In this document: positions 37,114-47,000 of the stretch, one piece after another | Numbering within the stretch: position 1 is the first letter of the stretch | Layout of the letters: the number at the start of each line of letters is the position of its first letter | From: an uncultured Lachnospiraceae bacterium | GTDB taxonomy: Bacteria; Bacillota; Clostridia; Lachnospirales; Lachnospiraceae | NCBI GenBank assembly: GCA_946628415.1 | Contig: CAMOWK010000008.1 | Location: forward strand, 1-64,000 | DNA length: 64,000 bases | Direction: 5' to 3' | Made by a program: the position numbers and the translations under genes | Notes under the pieces: generated by a model | Told to the model about the DNA's origin: nothing | Seen by the model: only the letters and a program-made list of their open reading frames with translations | Database searches by the model: none

Positions 37114-40100
37114 ATGAAGGGACGTCAGAGAGTACAAAGAATCATTGCATTATTCTTAGTTGCAGTGCTTGCACTTACAAGTACCAGGACTGAAATGATG
37201 CGAAACATCTTTGCTGCCGAGAGTTCTGCCGGAAATGAAGTCAGCAGTCCGGGTGAAGCAGAGGTTTCGGAAAAGGCTGGAACTGATGAGGAAAGATCAG
37301 TTGATGCGAGTATTGATGGTTCTGATGAGGTGGCAGCTTCTGAAGATAGTGAAGATGCGGAATCTGATACGGAAGAAGAGAAGGAAGATATTCTTCTCAG
37401 TAAGTATGTGGAAGACAGTGGATGCACAGTTACTATAAATGCAGCCTATGAAAGCCTTCCATATGATAAGGATGAGCTTGACATTTCTGTAAGAGAGATT
37501 CTTCCTGATACTATGGAGTACGAATACTATTTCGGAGAGGCTGTAAAAGCTCTTGATGGAAAGAGTAAGGATGACGTTACATTTGCGCGCTTTTTTGATA
37601 TAGAGATTTTAAAGAATGGTGAAAAGATTGAGCCAAATGCTCCTGTCAGTGTAAAGATAGAATATGATAAAGATGAGGCACCGGAAATTAAAGACGATGC
37701 CGAGCTTTCGATTGTCCATTTTGCAGAAGACGGAACAGAAGTTATAGATGATGTAGATGTAAATAAAGACGCTACAGAGATAAAGTATGAGCAGGAAAGC
37801 TTTTCGGTAACAGCGACGATACTGACCGAGGTTCCTGCAGATACAACAAATACTAATCATGAAGGAAGAGGAGACCCTTATTTTCTTACTGCAAAAGTAG
37901 GGGACAAGGTTTATATCGTATTAAGAGACGGAAGCCTGAAAGAAGTCAGCTATGACTCGGGAAATAATAAGATTGTGTCTGATGAGTATATGACATGGTC
38001 ATATTTTTATGTAAAAAGAGATTGGGATGAAAAAAATCAGAGATTTAATTACCCTGATGGATTTGGAGCATCACAATATCAAAATAAATATTTACGTTAT
38101 GCAACAGAAGGATATGATTACGGTTCTGATAATCTGGCAAGTACTTTTGCCTATACATATATAGATCCTACAGTTGAGTCGGGAATGTCAACAGAAGTTC
38201 CTAAAAAAGATGGTTCAGGTAATGATGTAGTTGTAGGTGGAAAAACTCAATTTGATACTCCGAATGATCATTGCGCCATAGTATTTGACGGTACTAAGCT
38301 TTGTCTTAAGGATAAATCAAAATATATAGGAGTTTCTTTTGATGGCGATGAAGGAAAAATAGTAGGTAATTGTGCATCTGATGATCAGAAAGTTACAGGG
38401 GTTGAGTTTTACCTTGCTAAGGCTTCGGATGTACCATCTACTATTGCAAGTTGGGACTATCCCAAAAATAATGTAGTAAATCATATAGATATATCAATTT
38501 CTGATGAAGTTGCGGTTGATATTCCGCTGGCTTATGGAACTTACTATGATGCTAATGGAAATGTAGCAAAAAAAGTTACAAGTGACACATATATTACCGT
38601 AAGAAAAAAGGTCAGTATTGAATCAGAATATCTTAAAAATGCGGTTATAACAGCATATAAAGGTTCTGATCCGAGCAAAACGGCTCTTAATGATATGTAC
38701 TTTATAACAGGTTATTCATCAAATTCAGAAACTGACTTAAGTACTGATCAGGTCAGAATTGAAGGAATGTTTAAAGTTTCAGATCTTGCACCATATACGG
38801 GAGCGTGTTATCAGAAAGTAGATCCGGATGATCCTGACAGTGCAGAAGTTCTGACAGATGCATATAGACAATATATGGCAAAGAGGCTTCTTCCTGAGAA
38901 TCAGATCAGATATCAGGTTGTAGCAACTCAGCCGAATGTAGAATTTGAATATAATGATGAGACTTTAGGTCAGTTATATGACTCAAAGGGAAATCCTCTT
39001 TCTGTAGAGGCAACTGTTACGATTACCGCTAATTTTGGTTACTGGGATGAAGAGATAAAGGAGGGAGATGTAATAGTACAGCCCGGAAATGAGTGCCCTC
39101 CTATTTCAAAAAAATGGGGATGTAATGATCCTAAAGATTCACAGGAATATAGAGACTATGTAAATGAAGTCTATACTGAATGGACTAACGGCGGTATATT
39201 CAGATGGGGTGGCAGCGGAATGGACTTTAAGCTCCTCGGTGAATCAAAAGCCGATCCTATGAACACAAGTCTTGAGATTACTAAGGATATACTTAGTGTA
39301 GATGGGGATAAGATTTATCCAAAGAAAGCTGTCACAGGCCTTTCATTTGACATATATCAGGATGGCGGTGGATCACCTATGGTTGTAGATGATCTTAATG
39401 TTGATACTTATACAAAAGAACCGGATTATAATGAGGAGGATTTTGTTAAGACAAAAACTCTTACTATGGATATACCTGCAAATGAAAACAGTAATATTGT
39501 GAATGATCACAATAATATGCAGGGTATGACATATATAAAAGAGGATAAAGACTCTATTCCGGATTATATAATTGATAAGGATAATAAAATATGGGTATAT
39601 AGAAATACCCGTATGGAAACTGAATATGTATGGCGAAAAGATGGGGATGAAGATAAAACCCATAAGAGTGATACATACACGAAAGAAAATGGCTCATATA
39701 AGAGTATTCCTGAAATTCTCGGAGATTACAACGGTGACGTAGATAGTGACGGAGATGGAAAACCTGATGATCTCTACAATGGATTCCTTGAGTTCTATGT
39801 ACATAATATTTATGAAGAATATAAGCCGGCTAAAAAAGAGGTTTTACCTTATGAGGGAACGGGAGAACTTGGCGGAGTCAAGGCAGGCGATGAAATAACT
39901 TACGAGATATCCTATAAGAATTACAAGAATGCTGCTGCAACTGTTAAGATTGAAGATATACTTGATCCGAATGTCGAATTTGTGAGTGCAACCAATGGCG
40001 GTGCATGTGCAGATGGAAAAGTAACATGGACGCTGAGTAACGTTCAGGCAGGAAAAGAAGGAACTGTAAGACTCACGGTTAAAGTAAAAGAGTCTGCACT

Positions 40101-43100
40101 GGAGTCTAAAGGTGGACCCGGAAAAGTATTTAACGGTGGCGGAAGCACTGACGCAGGTGCAGTGAATAAGAGTATTGCCACAGTTCAGGTTGATGATGAT
40201 TCTAAGCAGACGCTTGAAGAAGTATCAAACCCGGTTCCTGATGCACCGGAAAAGAAAGAAACGGCTCCTTATGATGGTAAGGGAACTCTTGGTCAGGTCA
40301 GTGATGATTCTGAGATTACTTATACAATTAAATGTAAGAACTACAAGAGTACTGCGGCTGATATTGTTATAACGGATACGCTTGATACAAATGTAGAATT
40401 TGTAAGGGCTTCAGATGACGGGGTATCTAATGGTGGAAAAGTTACATGGACACTCCGCAGTGTTCCGGCAGGAACAGAAAAAACGGTAAGTCTTACTGTT
40501 AAAGTTCTTCCGAGTGCGCTTGTATCAGAGGGTGGCCCCGGTAAAGTTGTTAACGGTGGCGATACATCTACAGTTAAGGTTGGAAATGATGATGCATTTA
40601 CACTTAACGAAGTGGAAAATCCTGTAATAGAACTTCCGCATAAGACAGAAACAGCCCCATACGAAGGAACAGGAAGACTTGGCGGAGTGGACGTGGATAA
40701 AGAAATTACTTATGAGATTTCTTATACCAATTATAAGAGCGAAGCTGCGAATGTAGTTATTTCTGATGAGCTTGATGCAAATGTAGAATTTGTAAGTGCT
40801 TCAGATGGTGGGGTACCTAATGATGGAAAAGTTACATGGAATATTGCAAATGTTCCTGCAGGTACATCGGACAAAGTAACGCTTAAGGTTAAGGTCCTTG
40901 CCGGTGCACTTAAGTCTGAAGGCGGTCTGGGATACGTTAAAAATGGTGGTCCTACAACTACTGTTAAGATTGGAAATGATCCGGCATACGAGCTTGAAGA
41001 GATAACTAATCCGGTTCCTAAAGGGGGGAAGAAAGAGGAGATACTTCCTTACGAGGGAATTGGTGAACTTGGTGAAGTTGTCGTAGGACAGGAGATTACC
41101 TACAGGATTTCTTATGAGAATTATAATGCAACGCCTGTTGATGTAGCTATAGTTGATGAGCTTGATACAAATGTTGAATTTGTTAATGCTTCGGATAACG
41201 GTGCATTTGCAGATGGAAAAGTTACATGGAATATTGCGGATGTTCCTGCAGATAGTTCGCACTATGTCGAGCTTACCGTTAAGGTTCTTCCGGGTGCGCT
41301 TAAGTCGAAAGGTGGTCCGGGTGAAGTTGTGAACGGTGGAAGTACTTCGACTGTTAAGGTGGGAAATGACCTTGAGCAGAGTCTTGAAGTAGTTAAGAAT
41401 CCTGTTTATGAGCCTCATAAGAAAGAGGTGACTCCATATGAGGGAACAGGAGAACTTGGCGGAGTTAAGGTAGGCGATGAGATAACTTACGAGATATCTT
41501 ATAAGAATTACAAGAATGCTGCTGCAACTGTTAAGATTGAAGATAAACTTGACCCGAATGTTGAATTTGTGAGTGCTACCGATAGAGGTGCATTTGCAGA
41601 TGGAAAAGTAACATGGACGCTGAGCAACGTTTCTGCCGGAGAAGAAGGAACCGTAAAACTCACGGTTAAAGTAAAAGAAAGTGCTACTTTAGTTGGCGGT
41701 GGTCCGGGAAAAGTCTTTAACGGTGGCGGAAGCAATGACCCTGACGCAGAGAATAAGAGTATTGCTACAGTTCAGGTTGATGATGATCCTAAGCAGACAC
41801 TTGAAGAAGTAGAAAATCCTGTGCCTGAAGAGCCTGTAAAGATTGAGACAGAGCCATACTACGGTAATGGAAAACAGGGAGCGGTAAAAGTCGGTGACAT
41901 TATCACTTACGAGATTTCATATCTTAATTATAAGAGTGAAGCTGCTGATATTGTTATTGAAGATACGCTTGATAAGAACGCCGGATTTGTTGAAGCTTCA
42001 GATGGCGGTACATTTGCAAACGGAAAAGTAACATGGACGCTCCGCGACGTTTCGGCAGGAAGTGATGGTACGGTAGAACTTAAGGTTAAAGTGCTTCCGG
42101 GTGCGCTTAAAGAAAATGGCGGTCCGGGTAATGTCGTAAATGGCGGTGACGGAACAGGAGCAAATGCAGCTAACGGAAGCAAGGCATTTGTAACGGTTGG
42201 AACAGATAATCCATTCCCACTTGATGAAGTTGAGAATCCTGTACCTGAGAATCCTCACAAGAAAGAGGTATCTCCTTATGAGGGTAACGGAACTCTTGGG
42301 GCAGTCAAAGTCGGTGATGAGATTACTTATGAGATAACTTACAGAAATTATAAGGATGCGCCTGCAACGATTTATATCGAGGATATACTTGATAAGAATG
42401 CAGAGTTCGTATCTGCTTCAGGTGATGCAGTTTATTCTGATGCCATTGATTATGCTATGGAAAATGGCGGAATGGTAAGATGGACATTAAATAACGTCCC
42501 TGCAGGAACTGAAGGAAGTGTTAAGCTTACAGTTAAAGTGAAGGAAGGCGCGCTTAAGTCAAATGGCGGATCCGGCAGCTTATTTAACGGCGGTGATCCG
42601 TATGATCCTGAAGCTTCTAACGGAAGTCTGGCAAGAGTAGCTGTTGATGATGACGTGCCATTCAACCTTGAAACTGTTGAGAATCCTGTGCCTGAAGTAC
42701 CTGTAAAAGAGGAGACTGCTCCTTATAAGGGAAATGGAGTGCTTGGTCCTGTAAGTGTTGGTGAGATAATAACTTATTCAATTTCATATGAGAATTACAA
42801 GAAGGAAGCTGCGGACATTGTTATAACAGATATCCTTGATAAGAATGTTGACTTTGTAAGCGCTGCTCCGACAGCTGCAAGAGATGGAAAAACAGTCACA
42901 TGGACTCTTAAAAATGTAGCTGCAGGAACAAAGGGCGTAGTTACTCTGAATGTGAGAGTAAGAGCTGAGGCAACAAAGGAAAATGGCGGACCGGGATACG
43001 TTATAAACGGTGGTGACGGAACAGATGCTTCTAACGGAAGTAAGGCTACTGTAAAGGTTGGCAGTGACAATCCATTTATACTTGAAAAGGTTGAAAATCC

Positions 43101-43689
43101 TGTGCCAAACGAACCATTTATACCGACGAAGAAGGAAACAGCTCCTTACGAGGGAAATGGAATGCTCGGCGAGGTTAAGGCTGATGATGTAATTACATAT
43201 GAGATAACATATAAGAATTACAAGGATGATGCAGCTGACATTGTAATAACCGATAAGCTTGATAAGAACGTTACATTTGTAAGTGCTTCTTCTGATGGGG
43301 CATTTAAAGATGGAATCGTTACATGGAATCTTAAAGCGGTTCCTGCCGGAAAAACCGGTAGTGTAACTCTTACAGTTAAGGTGAACAGTTCCGCACTTAA
43401 ATCAAATGGTGGACCGGGAATTGTTATAAATGGTGGCGACGGAACGGATGCTTCTAACGGAAGCTACGCTACTGTTAAGGTTGGAGATGATCCTGAATAC
43501 ATGCTTTCGGAGGTGAAGAATCCTCTGGTAGAGGAAACGTCATCAGGAAGCAAGAAGGACAGTCCGAAGTCTACTCCTAAGAAGACGGGCGACGCAGCTC
43601 CGATAACCATGGTAATCATTATTTCCATCATTTCATTTGTTGGAATCATAATTTTAGCTACCAGAAAAAAACGCAATAAAAACGCTTAA
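37114..43689 (+). CDS. Giant wall-anchored surface protein with nine DUF11-type repeats
   Basis: 2,191 residues. A signal peptide (to about AAES, residue 37) is followed by an acidic Ser/Asp/Glu linker, then a region (~95-245) resembling the N-terminus of large Lachnospiraceae SpaA-type adhesins (ARFFDIEILKNGEKIEPNAP). Unrecognised beta-rich domains run to ~905. Nine repeats of ~130 residues follow (~907-2135), each opening like KKE-PYEGTGELGGVK and containing ITYEISYKNYK, a DUF11/isopeptide-type Ig fold. The C-terminus is a sorting-like signal: PKKTGD, a hydrophobic helix (~20) and RKKRNK. It is probably a cell-surface adhesin or stalk. AAGGAG precedes ATG 37114. No sortase gene is in the window. 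Confidence 0.88.
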   Translation: MKGRQRVQRIIALFLVAVLALTSTRTEMMRNIFAAESSAGNEVSSPGEAEVSEKAGTDEERSVDASIDGSDEVAASEDSEDAESDTEEEKEDILLSKYVEDSGCTVTINAAYESLPYDKDELDISVREILPDTMEYEYYFGEAVKALDGKSKDDVTFARFFDIEILKNGEKIEPNAPVSVKIEYDKDEAPEIKDDAELSIVHFAEDGTEVIDDVDVNKDATEIKYEQESFSVTATILTEVPADTTNTNHEGRGDPYFLTAKVGDKVYIVLRDGSLKEVSYDSGNNKIVSDEYMTWSYFYVKRDWDEKNQRFNYPDGFGASQYQNKYLRYATEGYDYGSDNLASTFAYTYIDPTVESGMSTEVPKKDGSGNDVVVGGKTQFDTPNDHCAIVFDGTKLCLKDKSKYIGVSFDGDEGKIVGNCASDDQKVTGVEFYLAKASDVPSTIASWDYPKNNVVNHIDISISDEVAVDIPLAYGTYYDANGNVAKKVTSDTYITVRKKVSIESEYLKNAVITAYKGSDPSKTALNDMYFITGYSSNSETDLSTDQVRIEGMFKVSDLAPYTGACYQKVDPDDPDSAEVLTDAYRQYMAKRLLPENQIRYQVVATQPNVEFEYNDETLGQLYDSKGNPLSVEATVTITANFGYWDEEIKEGDVIVQPGNECPPISKKWGCNDPKDSQEYRDYVNEVYTEWTNGGIFRWGGSGMDFKLLGESKADPMNTSLEITKDILSVDGDKIYPKKAVTGLSFDIYQDGGGSPMVVDDLNVDTYTKEPDYNEEDFVKTKTLTMDIPANENSNIVNDHNNMQGMTYIKEDKDSIPDYIIDKDNKIWVYRNTRMETEYVWRKDGDEDKTHKSDTYTKENGSYKSIPEILGDYNGDVDSDGDGKPDDLYNGFLEFYVHNIYEEYKPAKKEVLPYEGTGELGGVKAGDEITYEISYKNYKNAAATVKIEDILDPNVEFVSATNGGACADGKVTWTLSNVQAGKEGTVRLTVKVKESALESKGGPGKVFNGGGSTDAGAVNKSIATVQVDDDSKQTLEEVSNPVPDAPEKKETAPYDGKGTLGQVSDDSEITYTIKCKNYKSTAADIVITDTLDTNVEFVRASDDGVSNGGKVTWTLRSVPAGTEKTVSLTVKVLPSALVSEGGPGKVVNGGDTSTVKVGNDDAFTLNEVENPVIELPHKTETAPYEGTGRLGGVDVDKEITYEISYTNYKSEAANVVISDELDANVEFVSASDGGVPNDGKVTWNIANVPAGTSDKVTLKVKVLAGALKSEGGLGYVKNGGPTTTVKIGNDPAYELEEITNPVPKGGKKEEILPYEGIGELGEVVVGQEITYRISYENYNATPVDVAIVDELDTNVEFVNASDNGAFADGKVTWNIADVPADSSHYVELTVKVLPGALKSKGGPGEVVNGGSTSTVKVGNDLEQSLEVVKNPVYEPHKKEVTPYEGTGELGGVKVGDEITYEISYKNYKNAAATVKIEDKLDPNVEFVSATDRGAFADGKVTWTLSNVSAGEEGTVKLTVKVKESATLVGGGPGKVFNGGGSNDPDAENKSIATVQVDDDPKQTLEEVENPVPEEPVKIETEPYYGNGKQGAVKVGDIITYEISYLNYKSEAADIVIEDTLDKNAGFVEASDGGTFANGKVTWTLRDVSAGSDGTVELKVKVLPGALKENGGPGNVVNGGDGTGANAANGSKAFVTVGTDNPFPLDEVENPVPENPHKKEVSPYEGNGTLGAVKVGDEITYEITYRNYKDAPATIYIEDILDKNAEFVSASGDAVYSDAIDYAMENGGMVRWTLNNVPAGTEGSVKLTVKVKEGALKSNGGSGSLFNGGDPYDPEASNGSLARVAVDDDVPFNLETVENPVPEVPVKEETAPYKGNGVLGPVSVGEIITYSISYENYKKEAADIVITDILDKNVDFVSAAPTAARDGKTVTWTLKNVAAGTKGVVTLNVRVRAEATKENGGPGYVINGGDGTDASNGSKATVKVGSDNPFILEKVENPVPNEPFIPTKKETAPYEGNGMLGEVKADDVITYEITYKNYKDDAADIVITDKLDKNVTFVSASSDGAFKDGIVTWNLKAVPAGKTGSVTLTVKVNSSALKSNGGPGIVINGGDGTDASNGSYATVKVGDDPEYMLSEVKNPLVEETSSGSKKDSPKSTPKKTGDAAPITMVIIISIISFVGIIILATRKKRNKNA
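39832..43530 (+). repeat. Nine tandem ~390-447-base DUF11-coding repeats
   Basis: Units begin near 39832, 40252, 40639, 41029, 41415, 41835, 42255, 42702 and 43128. Units 1 and 5 are nearly identical over long stretches (TVKIEDILDPNVEFVSAT versus TVKIEDKLDPNVEFVSAT), whereas others differ more. That suggests recent copying or gene conversion between units four repeats apart. Confidence 0.92.
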
Positions 43690-43696
43690 TCAAATT

Positions 43697-43722
43697 ACCA
43701 GAGGGAGTTCCCTCCGGTAAAT
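43697..43722 (+). terminator. Stem-loop after the DUF11 protein gene
   Basis: ACCAGAGGGA and TCCCTCCGGT pair with one mismatch around two bases, followed by AAAT. There is no strong T-run, so it may be an RNA end-protecting hairpin. A related stem follows the MBG gene. Confidence 0.5.
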
Positions 43723-43741
43723 CAAGCCATACAATATAACT

Positions 43742-43786
43742 AAGAGAAGTTTCGGAGGAAAATATCCAGCGGGACTTCTCTTTTTT
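43742..43786 (+). terminator. Intrinsic terminator after the DUF11 protein gene
   Basis: AAGAGAAGT (43742-43750) pairs exactly with ACTTCTCTT (43774-43782) and runs into six T. Confidence 0.85.
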
Positions 43787-43789
43787 GTT

Positions 43790-43825
43790 ACGGGGACAGT
43801 CCTCCCGGCAGACTTCTTGGTAAAT
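43790..43825 (+). repeat. REP-like dispersed repeat, copy A
   Basis: ACGGGGACAG ... CTTGGTAAAT with a ~12-base internal expansion relative to copies B (43990-44013) and C (48021-48044). It lies directly after the terminator. Confidence 0.7.
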
Positions 43826-43861
43826 ATATGATTTTTTAGAGGCTTCAATTGAAAGAGGGTG

Positions 43862-43890
43862 TTGCGATTTGGGGTTCGTTTATCTATAAT
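43862..43890 (+). promoter_or_regulatory. Promoter of the MBG surface-protein gene
   Basis: TTGCGA (43862-43867), 17 bases, perfect TATAAT (43885-43890). It gives a ~148-base leader that contains REP-like copy B just before the ribosome binding site. The gene-free stretch 43690-44044 is fully accounted for by these elements. Confidence 0.7.
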
Positions 43891-43982
43891 TCTCTTAATG
43901 ATTGAATTTGGAATTACAGAACTCCCCTAAAATGTTATATTTGTTAGGAAAATGAAATATATGGGGGACGTTGTTTTTAGAT

Positions 43983-44013
43983 ATTTACCATGGGGACAGA
44001 CCTCTTGGTAAAT
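43983..44013. repeat. REP-like dispersed repeat, copy B (palindromic)
   Basis: ATTTACCA (43983-43990) and TGGTAAAT (44006-44013) are exact inverted repeats enclosing the shared GGGGACAGACCTC core. It ends 18 bases before the GGAGG of the MBG gene, so in the mRNA it would be a hairpin next to the ribosome site. Confidence 0.75.
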
Positions 44014-44044
44014 GTGAGGAAGTATTGTTTTGGAGGAAAAGGTT

Positions 44045-47000
44045 ATGAGAGGAAGAAACAGAAAACTGACAGCAGTTATAATGAGCCTATTTATGGTAGC
44101 GTCTTCGTTATTCGGTTTTCCTATAGGGAGTACTACCGATAAATCGGTAATTAAATCTTATGCAAGAGATAAAATCTATACCACTTCTCAAAATGGAATT
44201 ACAGCTGAATATGGAGATATATTTGTTAAGACAGGAAGTGCGACGTATACGAATATGTCGGTAATGAATGGTGGAGAATTTCTGATTTCTGAAGTGGCTA
44301 ATGATGAGGCCTTTGATCCAGGAAGTTTGAGCTTTTCAAGTAATGTTTTTGCAAATATTGATGTAAATGGTAACCTGACGCTTGGTAGTAATACCTTTGG
44401 TTTGAATGGATATAACGCATGGAAGATAGATTCGTTCAAAGATGATTGGAATCATTATTACATGTTCTGCCGTGTCAATGTCACTGCCACTGCAAGTGTT
44501 AATTATGACGCAGAACTTCCATATACAGGCAGCGCGCAAAACCTTCTTAAAAGCGGAACTGCGACAAATGGAACCATGAAATACAGCCTTAATAATAGTA
44601 GTTGGAGCAATAGTATTCCAACAGGCACTTCGGTTGGTACCTATACAGTATACTATTATGCGGCAGGAACAAATGGATATAAAGACTCAGCTAAAAACTA
44701 TGTAACTGTAAAGATCAAAGCCGGTGATCCAACATACTCTGTTACGGGCGTTAATACCAACTATGACGGTCAGAATAAAAACCTCGTTACTGTTTCGGGT
44801 AACGGAGGCACTTTACATTATAGATATAAGCGGAGCACAGATTCATCTTATTCATCTTGGTCAACTTCCGTTCCGACTGCCAAAAATGCGGGAACATATA
44901 ATATTCAGTGGTACGCCGAATCAAGTGCAGGCTTTAATGCTATGGGAAGTTCTTCTTCTCCGTATTCGGTTGATGCTAAAATTAATAAGGGAAATGTTCC
45001 TGCACCTTCGGGGCTTGAAACAACATATGGGAATACGCTTTCCGCTGTAACGCTTCCTGCAGGATGGACATGGGTTTCTCCTACGACCAAGGTGGAAAAT
45101 GTCGGAAACAATTCATTTAAGGCAAATTATGTTGATTCAACAGGAAATTATAATAACATTACAAATAAGGATGTATCAGTTAAAGTTAATCCAAAGTCAG
45201 TCAGTCTTACGTGGACGAATACGGAATTTACATATGACGGCAACTCACATGTGCCGTCTGCATCGGTTAGCTCAGGACTCATAAATGGCGATACATGTAC
45301 AGTTGCATCTATAAGCGGGGCAAAGACAGATGTCGGTAATCATACAGCCACTGCAGAGAGTCTTTCAAATAGCAACTATACGATTGATGAGTCTACAAAA
45401 ACAGCCGGTTTTTCAATTACAAAATCACAGGCAACCGCAAATGTAACGCCTGCTTCAAATCTTGTTTATTCTGGCAATGCCCAGAATCTTGTCAGCTCCG
45501 GAACGAGTAATTATGGAAATGTAGTATATAGTCTTTCAGAAGGTGGTACATATAGCTCTACTATTCCAACCGGAACTGAAGCAAAAACTTATACAGTTTA
45601 TTATAAAGTAAATGAAACAAATAATTACTATGGAACCGGTGGACATTTTGATGTGTCTATTGCAAAAGCAGGAATCACACCGGTTATCAGCCTTACAGAC
45701 TGGACGTATGGAGATAACCCGAATCAGCCTTCTGTTTCAGGTGTTAAAGAGAATGCTGATGTTACATATACATATGCAGTAAAAGGGTCAGATGATTTTT
45801 CAAGTGAGATTCCGACTGATGCAGGTGAATATACTGTGAAAGCTGATATTTCCGGAACTGCCAACTATAACGGTAACACTGCGACCAAGGACTTTAAGAT
45901 CATACCTAAACCTGTTACTGTTACAGCAAACGGTGAAAAGACATTTATGGATGAGGATCCGAATCTTACATATACTGTGAATGAAGGACTGGTCGGAGAT
46001 GACACGCTTTCCGGGATAATCATTGAAAGAGATCCCGGTGAAGATGCAGGGGACTATGTTGTAAATGTATCGCTGGCAGAGGGGAGCAGCAATCCTAATT
46101 ACAGCATTACCTGTGCGAACGGTACATTTAAAATTAAAAGAAAAATAATAACGCCCGAAGTAAGACTCAGTCCTGTTACATTCACATATAACATGCAGCA
46201 GCAGATTCCGAATGTCGATGTATTCTATGGCATGCTCGTGATACCACAGAGCGATTATGTGATCAGTTATTCCGAAAATGGTAATACTTATTCTGCCGAT
46301 GTGGATGCATCATACTCTACTGATGTAGGAGATTATTTTATAAGTATATCCCCTTCGGCTAGCGGTAATTTTGTTTTTGATGAATCGCAGGGTAATCAAT
46401 ACACTATTAATCCAAAGGATATTTCAGGTGATGATTTCACGATGAACATGGACGAAGATACATATACTTACGATGGAGACGTTAAAAAACCGGCGCTATC
46501 TCTTATTGATGGCAATATAGAGATTAACGCAGGAACAGATTATGAAATTGATGCTTCGAGTGTGTGTGAGGAAACAGATGCCGGTGATTATACGATAAGA
46601 GTAAATGGCATAGGTAATTACACGGGAGAAAGAAGCATTTCATGGAAGATTAATAAAGCGGATATAGCTGCGGATATAAATGATGTAACTGCAACATATG
46701 ACGGGAATTCTTACTCTGTTGATGTGACTATTCCGGGCGATGCATTTATTAAATACGGCTCCGAACCTGACAACGTAAGTCTGGATGAAAATCCTGAATA
46801 CAAAGATGCCGGAATCCATACTGTTTATTATGAGATTGATGAAGGACCGAATTATAATGTCAAGAAGGGGTCGGCAAATGTAGTCATTAACAGGAAAGAA
46901 ATCACGGTTACCACAGAAGATGCTGTAAAGATCTATAAGGACAAAGATCCTGAGTTTAGTTATAGTATTTCAGAAAACGGGCTGGTTGAAGGAGACAAGC

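Noticed and set aside
39832..43530. CRISPR-like regular repeats
   Set aside because: Units of ~400 bases are in frame and encode a protein domain; there is no short repeat-spacer pattern.
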